A DNA stretch of 64,000 nt from contig NZ_JNWZ01000012.1 of the NCBI RefSeq assembly GCF_000716545.1, positions 55,420 to 119,419 of the forward strand, read 5' to 3'. Positions within the stretch are counted from its first letter, which is position 1. The number at the start of each line of letters is the position of its first letter. Shown here in pieces: positions 54,601 through 62,696 of this stretch. This DNA is from Kitasatospora phosalacinea. Lineage in GTDB: Bacteria > Actinomycetota > Actinomycetes > Streptomycetales > Streptomycetaceae. The position numbers and the translations under genes were made by a program. The notes under the pieces were generated by a model. That model was given only the letters and a program-made list of their open reading frames with translations. It was not told the origin of the DNA and searched no databases.

Positions 54601-57600
54601 CCAGGTCGTCGGGCGCCACCACGATCCAGCCGGCCGCCGCGCGGGGCGGGCCCGCGGGCGTGACGGGGCGCCACACCTGCTCGTGCCGCAGCTGCGACCA
54701 GTGGCGCAGCGCGGTGCGCCGGCGGGCGGGGGCCGTACCGGGCGCGGCGGGCCGCTGCGGGGCGTCGATCCAGTGGCGTTCGCGCTGGAACGGGTAGCCG
54801 GGCAGGTGGCGGGGGCGGCCGGGCCGGTGGCCGGCGGCGGTCAGGTCGACGTCCACGCCGGCCTCCCAGAGGCCGCCGAGGGCGGCCGCGGCGGTGGCGG
54901 CGGCGTCCCGGTGCCGGTCGAGGGTCGGGAGCCAGCGGGCCGGGAGGTCCGGCAGCAGGTCCTGGCCGATCGTCAGCAGGGTCGGCGAGGCGCCGAGTTC
55001 GACGAACGCGGCGGCCCCGGGGCGGGCCGCGGCCCGCAGGGCTTCGGCGAACCGGACGGTGGCCCGCATCTGGTCGCCCCAGTACGCGGGGGTGCCGATC
55101 CGGGTGTCGTCGGGGCCGCCGGTGAGGCCGGAGAAGAACGGCAGGGTCGGCGGGTGCAGGTCGACGCCGGCGGCGGCCGCGGTCATCGGGGCGGACAGCG
55201 GCGCCATCATCCGGGAGTGGCCGGCCCGGAGCGTGCGCAGCGCCCTGACGGGCAGTCCGAGCGCGGCGGCGTCGGCGCAGAACCTCGCCACCTCGGCGCG
55301 GGGGCCGGAGACCACGGTGTTCGTCGGCGAGTTGAGGACGGCGACGTCGAGGTCGGCGCCGGTGCGGGCGAGTGCCTCGCGGACGGTCGGTTCGTCGGCG
55401 TGCACCGCGGCCATGCCGCCGTCCTCGGGCCGGTCGAGCATCAGCCGGGCGCGGGTGACCACCAGGCGGAAGCCGTCCTGCGGGTCGAGGACGCCGGCGG
55501 TGGCGGCGGCGGCGTACTCGCCGAGGCTGTGGCCGAGCACGGCGTCGAACCGGACGCCGGCCGCGGCCCAGAACGCGGCCAGCGCGACCTGCACGGAGTA
55601 GACCAGCACGTGGGCCTCCAGCACCCCGGTGACGGGGGCGCCGGGGGCCGTGCCGGGCCCGTAGAGCACCTCGCCGAGACCGCGGCCGAGCAGCGGGACG
55701 GCCTGCCCGTCGAAGGCGTCGAGGGCGTCCCGGAACGCCGCGGAGTGGAGGTAGAGGCCGCGGCCCATTCCGAGGTGTTCCGGTCCGTGGCCGGTGAACA
55801 GCGCCACCACCCGGCGGCTGCCGGGCGCGGCCGCCGGGGCGGGGCCGGCGGCCAGGGCGTCGAGTCGGGCGATCGCCTCCGCCCGGTCGGTGGCGACCAG
55901 GGCGCGGCGCACGTCGAGGGCCGTCCGTCCGGTGCGCAGGGTGTGCGCGAGGTCGGCCGGGTCGGCGTCCGGGTCGGCGGCGAGGGCGTCGCGGTGCCGG
56001 GCGGCCAGCGCGGCCAGCGCGGCGGGGGTGCGGGCGCTGAGCGGCAGCACCAGCGGTGCGGCGTCGGTCCCGTCGGCCGCGCCGCCGGCCGCCTCGCCGG
56101 GCGGCGTGGCGCGCGGGGGCTGCGGGGCGGGGGGCTCCTCCAGGACCAGGTGCGCGTTGGAGCCGCCCAGGCCGAAGGCGCTGACGCCGGCCCGACGCGG
56201 CGTCCCGGGCGCCGCGGGGAACGGGACGGGCTCGGTGTTGACGTAGAACGGGCCCTTCTCCAGGTCCAGTTCGGGATTCGGCCGGGTGAAGTGCAGGGTC
56301 GGCGGGATGACCCGGTGCCGCAGCGCGAGGACGGTCTTGATCAGCCCGGCCATACCGGCGGCCCACCCGAGGTGGCCGAGGTTGGTCTTGACGGAGCCGA
56401 GGGCGCACCGGCCGGGGTCGCCGGTGCCGAACACCCGCCGCAACGCCGCCACCTCGATCGGGTCGCCGACGGGTGTGGCGGTGCCGTGCGCCTCGACGAA
56501 GCGGATGTCGGCGGCCGCCACCCCGGCGGCGTGCAGGGCGTCGGCCACGGCGCGGGCCTGCCCGTCGACGCCCGGAGCGGTCATGCCGACCTTCGCCGCG
56601 CCGTCGTTGTTGATCGCGCTGCCCAGCAGGACGGCGTGGATGTCGTCGCCGTCGGCGAGCGCGTCCTCCAGTCGCTTGAGGGCGACCATGCCGACGCCGC
56701 TGCCGAAGACGGTGCCCGCGGCGTCCGCGTCGAAGGCGCGGCAGTGCCCGTCCGGCGAGAACGGCATGCCGGGCTGGCGCAGGTGGCCGGAGAGCTGCGG
56801 CACCGGGACGCACGCGGCGCCGGCGAGGGCGAGGTCGGCCTCGCCGTCCAGCAGGGCGCGGCGGGCGGCGTGCACGGCGAACAGCGAGGTCGCGCAGGCG
56901 GCGTTGAGGGTGACGGCGGGGCCGCGCAGGTCGAGGGTGTAGGCGGTGCGGCCGGTCAGGAAGTCCTTGTCGTTGGCGACCAGCAGGGCCACGTCGGCGG
57001 CGGAGTCGAGGAAGTTCCGGTCGGGGCGCCAGTCCTGGGACGGGTGCACGTTGTTGATCAGGTAGGTGCTGGGGCCTCCCCCGCCGAAGACGCCGACCCG
57101 GCCGGGGAAGCGGCGCGGGTCGACCGCCGCGTCCTCCAGGGCCTGCCAGGCGCACTCCAGGAACAGGCGCTGCTGCGGGTCGAGTTGGGCCGCTTCGCGG
57201 GGGGAGAGGCCGAACAGGCCGGCGTCGAACTGCTCGATGTCCGGCAGGACGGAGGCGGCGGGCACGAAGTCCGGGTCGTCGTCCGGGTCCGGGGCGAACC
57301 GGGTCACCGACTCGACGCCGTCCAGCAGGTTGCGCCACAGCTGCGCCGGGTCGGCGGCGCCGGGGAAGCGGCAGGCCATGCCGACCACGGCGATCCGGCC
57401 GGTGGCCGCCGGGGCGGTGCGCGGGGCGCGCGGCGCCGGGGCGGCGTCCGCCGGGCCGCAGGCGCCGGCCGCGGCGTCGAGGGCGGCGGCCAGGGCGCGC
57501 ACCGTCGGGTTCTCGAAGAGCTGCACGACCCGGATCCGGACGCCCGCTTCGGCGTGCAGCCGGGCCACCACCGCACCGGCCCGCAGCGAGGTGCCGCCCA

Positions 57601-59263
57601 GCTCGAAGAACCCGTCGTCGACGCCGACCGGCGCGACCTCCAGCACCTCCTCCCAGACCGCCGCGAGGGTGCGCTCGGTGGCGGTGAGCGGCGCGGCCAG
57701 CGGCACGGCCAGGGCCGGCCGCGACGCGGGGACGGGCGGCAGCGCCTTGCGGTCCACCTTGCCGCTGCTGGTGGTGGGCAGGCGCGGCATCCGCATCCAC
57801 AGCGCCGGCACCACGGCCGCCGGCAGGGCGGCCGCCAGGTGGTCGCGCCAGGCCCGGCCGTCGTCCCGCACGGGGGCGGACCCGCCGCCGGAGCGCGGCT
57901 GCACGTAGGCGGCGAGGACGGTGCCGGTCGCGCTCGCCTGCGGGAGGACGGCGCAGGCCGCCACGTCGGGGTGCCGGGCCAGCACGGCCTCGATCTCGGC
58001 GGGCTCGACCAGCACGCCCTGGATCTTGAGCTGGTCGTCGCTGCGCCCGGTGAACCGGTAGCTGCCGTCCGGGAGCCGCACGGCGAGGTCGCCGGTCCGG
58101 TAGCGGCGGCCCTCGGGGGTGTCGCGGAAGCGGTCCGCGGTCAGCTCCGGCTGGCCGAGGTAGCCGCGGGCCAGGCACACCCCGGAGATCCACAGTTCGC
58201 CGGGCTCGCCGTCCGGCACCGGCCGCATCCGGTCGTCCAGCAGGTGGATGCCGGCGCCCGCGATGGGCCGGCCGATCGGGACCAGCACCGGCCAGTCGTC
58301 CGGATCGCCGGACAGGTCGTGCACGGTCACCACGTGGGCCTCGGTGGGGCCGTAGATGTTCTGCAGCACGCAGTCGGGCATGGTGCGCCACCATGCCGTC
58401 ACCCCGGGCGTGATGACGAGCTGTTCGCCGCCGGTCATCACCTCGCGCAGCGACGGGGCGGCGGCGCCGGTGCGCACGGCGGTGTCGGCGATCGCGTGGA
58501 GGGCGACCAGCGGCAGGAACAGGCTCGTCACGCGCTCCCGCGCGATCAGGTCGAGCAGGGTCCCGGGATCGCGCCGCTGCTCCTCGTCGGGGACGACGAC
58601 GGTGCCGCCGGCCGCGAGGGTGGCGAAGATGTCGAGGAAGGACACGTCGAAGGTGAGCGGCGTGTACTGCAGGGTGCGCATCGGCGCACCGCCGTGGTGG
58701 GCGGCGCTGGAGGCGAGTTGGTGGTCGATCAGGTTCGACAGCGCCCGGTGCGGCATCGCGACGCCCTTGGGGCGGCCGGTCGAACCGGAGGTGAACAGCG
58801 TGTACGCGAGGTCCTCCGGGCCGGGCTGCGCATCGACGAACCCGGCGTCGGCGGGCCCGGCGTCGGCGACGAGCCGGTCGAGGTCGAGGGTGCGCAGGCC
58901 CTCGCGGGCCAGGGCCGCCCCGGTGCCGCCGGCGACCACGGCCAGGCCGACCCGGCCGGTCTCCAGGAGGTGGGCCGCGCGCTCGGGCGCGCCGCCGGGG
59001 TCGACCGGCAGGTAGGCCGCCCCGGCCCGCAGGATCCCGAGGAGCGCCGCGACCATCCGGGCGGATCGCGGCAGGCACACCGCGACCAGGTCGTCCGGTC
59101 CCCGGCCGTGGGCGCGCACCGCGGCCGCCACCGCGGCGGCGGCGCGGTCCAGGTCGCGGTAGGTCATCCGCTCGTCGCGGAAGACCACGGCCTCCCGGTC
59201 CGGCGTCAGCCGGGCCTGGGCGGCCACCCGGGCGGTGACCGGGGCGTAGACGGGGGACGGCAC
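51632..59263 (-). CDS. Hybrid NRPS-PKS megasynthase (A-PCP-KS-AT-KR-ACP-C)
   Basis: 2543 residues. Order of domains: adenylation 1-510 (YTLFTSGSTGRPKG, FDVSFLDIF, NIYGPTEAH, RYRTGDLA, SSGKVDRKAL), PCP 530-600 (Ser559 in FFELGGTSL), ketosynthase 622-1035 (Cys790 in NAACATSL, HGTATPVGDP, KTNLGHLG), acyltransferase 1120-1420 (Ser1246 in GHSLGEY, substrate loop RAGHSRMM), ketoreductase 1480-1900 (GGLTGLG, Tyr1866), ACP 1990-2065 (Ser2026), condensation-like domain 2110-2530 (QHLEFDG at 2231-2237). No dehydratase, enoylreductase or thioesterase. It would load an amino acid, extend it once with a reduced ketide, and pass it to the C domain for joining with another acyl or amine partner. Confidence 0.92.
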   Translation of the reverse strand: MPSPVYAPVTARVAAQARLTPDREAVVFRDERMTYRDLDRAAAAVAAAVRAHGRGPDDLVAVCLPRSARMVAALLGILRAGAAYLPVDPGGAPERAAHLLETGRVGLAVVAGGTGAALAREGLRTLDLDRLVADAGPADAGFVDAQPGPEDLAYTLFTSGSTGRPKGVAMPHRALSNLIDHQLASSAAHHGGAPMRTLQYTPLTFDVSFLDIFATLAAGGTVVVPDEEQRRDPGTLLDLIARERVTSLFLPLVALHAIADTAVRTGAAAPSLREVMTGGEQLVITPGVTAWWRTMPDCVLQNIYGPTEAHVVTVHDLSGDPDDWPVLVPIGRPIAGAGIHLLDDRMRPVPDGEPGELWISGVCLARGYLGQPELTADRFRDTPEGRRYRTGDLAVRLPDGSYRFTGRSDDQLKIQGVLVEPAEIEAVLARHPDVAACAVLPQASATGTVLAAYVQPRSGGGSAPVRDDGRAWRDHLAAALPAAVVPALWMRMPRLPTTSSGKVDRKALPPVPASRPALAVPLAAPLTATERTLAAVWEEVLEVAPVGVDDGFFELGGTSLRAGAVVARLHAEAGVRIRVVQLFENPTVRALAAALDAAAGACGPADAAPAPRAPRTAPAATGRIAVVGMACRFPGAADPAQLWRNLLDGVESVTRFAPDPDDDPDFVPAASVLPDIEQFDAGLFGLSPREAAQLDPQQRLFLECAWQALEDAAVDPRRFPGRVGVFGGGGPSTYLINNVHPSQDWRPDRNFLDSAADVALLVANDKDFLTGRTAYTLDLRGPAVTLNAACATSLFAVHAARRALLDGEADLALAGAACVPVPQLSGHLRQPGMPFSPDGHCRAFDADAAGTVFGSGVGMVALKRLEDALADGDDIHAVLLGSAINNDGAAKVGMTAPGVDGQARAVADALHAAGVAAADIRFVEAHGTATPVGDPIEVAALRRVFGTGDPGRCALGSVKTNLGHLGWAAGMAGLIKTVLALRHRVIPPTLHFTRPNPELDLEKGPFYVNTEPVPFPAAPGTPRRAGVSAFGLGGSNAHLVLEEPPAPQPPRATPPGEAAGGAADGTDAAPLVLPLSARTPAALAALAARHRDALAADPDADPADLAHTLRTGRTALDVRRALVATDRAEAIARLDALAAGPAPAAAPGSRRVVALFTGHGPEHLGMGRGLYLHSAAFRDALDAFDGQAVPLLGRGLGEVLYGPGTAPGAPVTGVLEAHVLVYSVQVALAAFWAAAGVRFDAVLGHSLGEYAAAATAGVLDPQDGFRLVVTRARLMLDRPEDGGMAAVHADEPTVREALARTGADLDVAVLNSPTNTVVSGPRAEVARFCADAAALGLPVRALRTLRAGHSRMMAPLSAPMTAAAAGVDLHPPTLPFFSGLTGGPDDTRIGTPAYWGDQMRATVRFAEALRAAARPGAAAFVELGASPTLLTIGQDLLPDLPARWLPTLDRHRDAAATAAAALGGLWEAGVDVDLTAAGHRPGRPRHLPGYPFQRERHWIDAPQRPAAPGTAPARRRTALRHWSQLRHEQVWRPVTPAGPPRAAAGWIVVAPDDLAARLAAAGLPCRAATAAEAPALLAALPGHGLLHTAATEGDDPLDAVRPGLRDALDLARAAARHGAPLCLVTRAAQAVRPGDPVTPAQAPPWGLGRVVAVEHPELACTLVDLAAEPAPDEAARLAAVLAAAGPERQLALRDGGWYAPRLVPAPRSGTAPAPAPRPDAGYLIVGGLTGLGLWAARRLAERGARHLVLAGRRPPSPETLAVLDELRGRGVHVTVHAADVTDPAQVDALLDACAPALAGVLHCAGALDDALLADQDWDRFEAVLAPKVRGAWLLHRAVQDRGLALDWFATYSSATSVLGNFGQANYAAANAFLDALAWHRRAAGLPSLTVNWGAWTGVGELANRPELLAQVLRRGMGRFSAEDGAELLEHALGDGSTQVCALPNDWPVFLPRHNLADDPRFAELLPAEPARPARRSLDPAELAAADPARRRDLLTAEVTEVLGLVTGVAADALDTASPFAGLGVDSLSAVQVRNELQRRLRCTLEAKLLFVHPTVEQLTAHLDTVLDEDWARTVAPDAPAADAADAAQPAAPAQPVADAPAPAPTVQQRRWLRLVRDVRYGQRAVPVIFHAPLDRAAFRRALETVVGRHELLRYRYPGGRVELLPPARVLPGDDELFGDLRALAAGERAAAVAAEVDRCRDRMPDPYLAPSWTVRAIALTDDRFLVLVGAQHLEFDGSALSYFLTELKTAYSGGDLPAPAAPYREYAEQQARYLAGPVENDRAWFGGLFAGVERTTVLPGHPGFGTTTALPARRHSAPLAPFDRVTAVADALDTSPFALVLASYARLVGQVADTVEPVVAVIRSARSQAAFASTIGPFTTPFPLPVRTAGRTGRQLVEQCRRLVEAMTTRADYPPTDLIGTAPAFAGFPEDTYFTDTTVNFLNYRRTERDSGGIRVEVPEILGEVVHPDLAAADFGSLRRIPGLHLVADVSDGVLTANYWYHRDRFTPDTVRGWADDHRRLMAALLDECSDGRGDADTPGDPR

Positions 59264-59302
59264 GGGGACTCCTCGGGGTCGTGGGGCGGGGCGGCCGGCC
59301 GG

Positions 59303-60223
59303 TCAGCGGGTGACCGTGCCCTCCTGGAGGCGGGCGACCATGCGGTGGGTCACCTGGAGCGGGGTCTCCGCCCGGTCGCCGGTGCGGGCGCCGGAGCGCA
59401 GGTCGGCGGCGGCCGCCCGCGCGTCCCACTCCGCGTCGCCGCGGAACGGGACGGTCTCGTCGGCGTTCCACCGCGGCCAGCTGCGGTAGGAGTTGACGCC
59501 GGGGACGGGGTTGCCGCGGACCAGCAGCGGGTCCATGTAGAGGCCCTCGTTGGAGATCGAGGTGGACGCGGCCATGTAGCCGATGTCCAGCCCGCAGCGG
59601 CGGTCGGCGGAGGTGTTCGGCTCCGAGTAGTGCAGCAGGTTGGGGTGGTGGATGGAGACGTCGCCGGGCTCCAGCTCGATCTCCACCACGCCGGCCTTCG
59701 CCGCCCACTCGGCGACCAGGTCGTCCTTCGCCTCGGAGAACAGCATGTTCGGCACGTCGGTGCGGGAGACCGGCGGGTGGATCGGCAGGACGTGGCTGCC
59801 GGGGATCATCCGCAGGCACCCGTTGCCGCGGTTGGAGTGGTCGACCGCCAGCCACACGGTCAGCGCCTCCATCGGCGTCAGCTTCCAGTAGGCGCCGTCC
59901 TGGTGCCAGAGCACCGGCCGGCCGTCGTAGGGGGGCTTGCACACGTAGTGGGCGGTGAAGCAGGCCACGTCCGGGCCGAGGAAGCGCTCGGCGATGTCGA
60001 CCAGGCGGCTGTCGGAGACCATCCGCACCCAGAACGCGTCGTTGCGCATCAGCGGGTGGTGGTACTCCTCGGGCCGCAGGTCCGGGTACTTGCGGCCGAG
60101 CCAGGCGACGTGGGCGTGGCACTCCTCGATCAGGGCCGGGTCGACGACCCCGCGCAGGATCGCGAAGCCGTTGGTCTCGTACTCCTTCAGGAGGGTGTCG
60201 GAGGCGCTGAACGTGTCGGTCAC
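59303..60223 (-). CDS. Phytanoyl-CoA dioxygenase (PhyH) family protein
   Basis: 306 residues, GTG at 60223 after GGACAGGAG. Fe(II)/2-oxoglutarate oxygenase: metal motif LWHQDGAYW (HxD), distal His in SIHHPNLLHYSEPN, Arg in DRRCGLDIGY for 2-oxoglutarate. PhyH enzymes hydroxylate fatty-acyl or amino-acid substrates. Overlaps the serine hydrolase stop (GTGA) and precedes the megasynthase by 39 bases. Confidence 0.9.
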   Translation of the reverse strand: MTDTFSASDTLLKEYETNGFAILRGVVDPALIEECHAHVAWLGRKYPDLRPEEYHHPLMRNDAFWVRMVSDSRLVDIAERFLGPDVACFTAHYVCKPPYDGRPVLWHQDGAYWKLTPMEALTVWLAVDHSNRGNGCLRMIPGSHVLPIHPPVSRTDVPNMLFSEAKDDLVAEWAAKAGVVEIELEPGDVSIHHPNLLHYSEPNTSADRRCGLDIGYMAASTSISNEGLYMDPLLVRGNPVPGVNSYRSWPRWNADETVPFRGDAEWDARAAAADLRSGARTGDRAETPLQVTHRMVARLQEGTVTR

Positions 60224-61419
60224 GGGGACTCCTGTCCATCGGGGCGGGCCGTCGCCGCGGCGACGGCGGCACGGGCCAGCGCGGTGGCACGCCGGTCCGG
60301 GAACTCGTAGACGTGCTTCATGCGGTTGGGCAGGTAGGCGAAGGCCAACTGCTGCTCCGGGTCGGCGAACGCCAGTGCGCCGGTGGAGCCGATGTGGCCG
60401 AACGCCCGGCTTCCGCCGGTCCACAGCCGTCCGCCGGGGAGCATGTAGCCCAGCCCGAAGGAGGTCTCGAACCGGAAGACCTGGTCGGTCCCGGCCGCGT
60501 ACGGGGTGCGGGCCCGGTCGGTCCACTCCGGCTCCAGCAGCCGGACCCCGTCCGGGGCGCCCGCCAGCGAGGCGAACAGCCGGGCGACCGCGGCGGCCGT
60601 CGCGTAGCCGGCCGCCGGCCGCTCCACGGTGTGGTAGCGGACGTCGTTCATGTCCTCGAAGGTCATCGCGCTGCTCCCGAAGGTCGCGCGGTGGAACAGC
60701 GAGGACGGGTCCTTGACCGCGGCGCAGTACTCGGCGATGGACGGGTCGAAGCGGTCCTCGCCGTCCTCGGGGGGCACCACCCCGGCCACCCGCGGCACCT
60801 GGTCCGGCGTCAGGCCCAGGTGCAGGTCGAGGCCGAGCGGCCGGGCGAGCACGTCCCGGACCAGCGGGCCCTCGCTGCTGCCGGTGGCCCGCCGCAGCAG
60901 CTCGGTCAGCAGGAACCCGAGCGTGATCGCGTGGTAGCCGTGCCGGGTGCCGGGCTCCCAGACCGGGCGCAGCCCGGCCAGCATCTCCAGCACCGGGGTG
61001 CGCGCGACCTGGTCGGCGAAGGTCACCGGGCGCGGGAAGAACGGGATGCCCGCGCGGTGCGAGAGGGCGGTGGCCACGGTGATGCCGCCCTTGCCCCCGG
61101 CGGCGAACTCCGGCCAGTGGTCGGCCACCGGACGGTCGATGTCGATCAGGCCGTCCTGGGCGCACCGCAGGACCACGGTGGCCAGCACCGTCTTGGTCAC
61201 CGACGTCAGCGCGACGAGGGTGTCGGCCCGCCACGGCGCGCCGGTCACCGGGTCGGCCACTCCCCCGTACAGGTCGACCACCGGGAGGCCGCGGTGGTAC
61301 ACGCACAGCGCCGCGCCGGTCTCGGCGCCCGACCGGAACAGGCCCTCGAAGACCTCGCGCACCGGCTCGAACGCCGGGTGCACGGTGCCGGTCGGCGGTG
61401 CGGTGGCGGTGTCGGTCAT
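60220..61419 (-). CDS. Beta-lactamase-fold serine hydrolase (EstB-like)
   Basis: 399 residues. Class C beta-lactamase/esterase fold: SxxK in TSVTKTVLATV (near residue 73), Tyr in GYHAITLGFLL in place of YxN, and HIGSTGALAF near the C-terminus (HxG in place of KTG). Members include LovD-type acyltransferases, which move acyl groups from carrier proteins to small molecules, and carboxylesterases. In a cluster lacking a thioesterase domain it could release or transfer the acyl chain. Overlaps both neighbours. Confidence 0.82.
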   Translation of the reverse strand: MTDTATAPPTGTVHPAFEPVREVFEGLFRSGAETGAALCVYHRGLPVVDLYGGVADPVTGAPWRADTLVALTSVTKTVLATVVLRCAQDGLIDIDRPVADHWPEFAAGGKGGITVATALSHRAGIPFFPRPVTFADQVARTPVLEMLAGLRPVWEPGTRHGYHAITLGFLLTELLRRATGSSEGPLVRDVLARPLGLDLHLGLTPDQVPRVAGVVPPEDGEDRFDPSIAEYCAAVKDPSSLFHRATFGSSAMTFEDMNDVRYHTVERPAAGYATAAAVARLFASLAGAPDGVRLLEPEWTDRARTPYAAGTDQVFRFETSFGLGYMLPGGRLWTGGSRAFGHIGSTGALAFADPEQQLAFAYLPNRMKHVYEFPDRRATALARAAVAAATARPDGQESP

Positions 61420-62696
61420 CGCTCCTCCTCGGCGGTGCAGCGCACCGGCAGTCGTTCCAGCCCGCGCATGATCAGGCCGGGCCGCACGGTCAACTCCTCG
61501 GCCGGGACGGCCAGTCGGAGCGAGGGCAGGCGGCGCAGCAGGGTCTCGAAGGCGATCCGGCCCTCCATCCGGGCCAGCGGCGCGCCGACGCAGTAGTGGG
61601 CGCCGTGGCCGAACGCCAGGTGGCCGGTGGCGTCCCGGCGCAGGTCCAGGGCGTGCGGGTCGGGCCAGCGGGCCGGGTCGTGGCCGGCCGCGCCGAGCAC
61701 CACGTACACCGTGTCGCCGCGGGCGATCCGCACCCCGCCGATCTCCACGTCCTCCTTGGCGAAGCGCGGCGTGGCGATCTCCAGGGAGCCGGCGTACCGG
61801 AGGAACTCCTCGACGGCGCCCGGGATCAGCTCCGGCTCGGCGCGCAGCGTGCGGGCGTGCGCGGGCCGGGCGAGCAGTTCCGCCATGCCGTTGCCGACCA
61901 GGTTGACGGTGGTCTCGTGACCGGCCACCAGCAGCAGGAAGCCCATCGAGACCACGTCCTCCTCGGTCAGCTCGCCCGCGGTGAACGACCGGGCCAGACC
62001 GGAGTAGAGGGTGCCGTCGGGCTCCGCGACCTTGCGGCGGAGCAGGTCCGCCAGGTAGCCGCGCATCGCGTCGCCCGCGGCCAGCACCGCCTGCGGGGCG
62101 GCCTGCTCGGAGGCCACCAGCACCGCCGACCAGGCCTTGAACTCGGTGCGGTCCTCGAACGGCACGCCCAGCAGCGCGCAGATCACCATCAGCGCCATCG
62201 GGAACGCGAAGTCGTCGAGCAGGTCCCCGCCGCCGCGTTCGAGGAGCCCGTCCACCAGGTCGTCGGCGACGGCCTGCACCAGCGGCCGCATCGCGCGGAC
62301 CCGGCCGGAGGTGAACTCGCGCTGCACGGTGGCCCGCAGCCGGGTGTGCTCGGGCGCGTCCAGGGTGAGCAGGTGCCGGAAGAGCGGGCGCGAGCTGTCG
62401 CCGTCCCGCTGCGGCTGCCGGCGGTGCCACTCCGGGCCGCCGTACGCCGAGTCCTTCGACATCCGCGGGTCCGCGAGCAGGGCGCGGGCCTGCTCGTAAC
62501 CGGTGACGAACCAGCCGGGCGCCCCGTCCGGGACGTCGAGCCGGCGCAGGCCGCCGCCCGCCCGGATCTCGTCGTACAGGGCGTGCGGGAAGCGCTTGAA
62601 CTCCCGGTCGTGCACCGGGATGCTGTCGGCGGCCTGCGCCGGCCGGGGGCCGGGCGGCGGCTGGGTGCGCGGCGCCCGGGTACGGGGTTCGGTCAT
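61416..62696 (-). CDS. Cytochrome P450
   Basis: 426 residues. I-helix LLLVAGHETTVNLVGN, EEFLRYAG (ExxR region), and heme-binding FGHGAHYCVGAPLARME with the Cys ligand. Bacterial class I (CYP105/107-like) P450 needing external ferredoxin; none encoded nearby. ATG at 62696 overlaps the stop of the PfaC-like gene. Presumed tailoring hydroxylase or epoxidase for the acyl chain. Confidence 0.92.
   Translation of the reverse strand: MTEPRTRAPRTQPPPGPRPAQAADSIPVHDREFKRFPHALYDEIRAGGGLRRLDVPDGAPGWFVTGYEQARALLADPRMSKDSAYGGPEWHRRQPQRDGDSSRPLFRHLLTLDAPEHTRLRATVQREFTSGRVRAMRPLVQAVADDLVDGLLERGGGDLLDDFAFPMALMVICALLGVPFEDRTEFKAWSAVLVASEQAAPQAVLAAGDAMRGYLADLLRRKVAEPDGTLYSGLARSFTAGELTEEDVVSMGFLLLVAGHETTVNLVGNGMAELLARPAHARTLRAEPELIPGAVEEFLRYAGSLEIATPRFAKEDVEIGGVRIARGDTVYVVLGAAGHDPARWPDPHALDLRRDATGHLAFGHGAHYCVGAPLARMEGRIAFETLLRRLPSLRLAVPAEELTVRPGLIMRGLERLPVRCTAEEER

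Noticed and set aside
50865-60290. Single minus-strand open frame of 3141 codons
   Set aside because: Only its end (50865-51635) is a real gene, the methyltransferase. The rest is an Arg/Pro/Gly-rich shadow of the megasynthase in another frame, a result of very high GC and few stop codons.
54026-60310. Plus-strand open frame of 2094 codons opposite the megasynthase
   Set aside because: Low-complexity Gly/Val/Arg-rich translation with no domain, antisense to a clear multidomain gene in which codon positions and motifs all agree.
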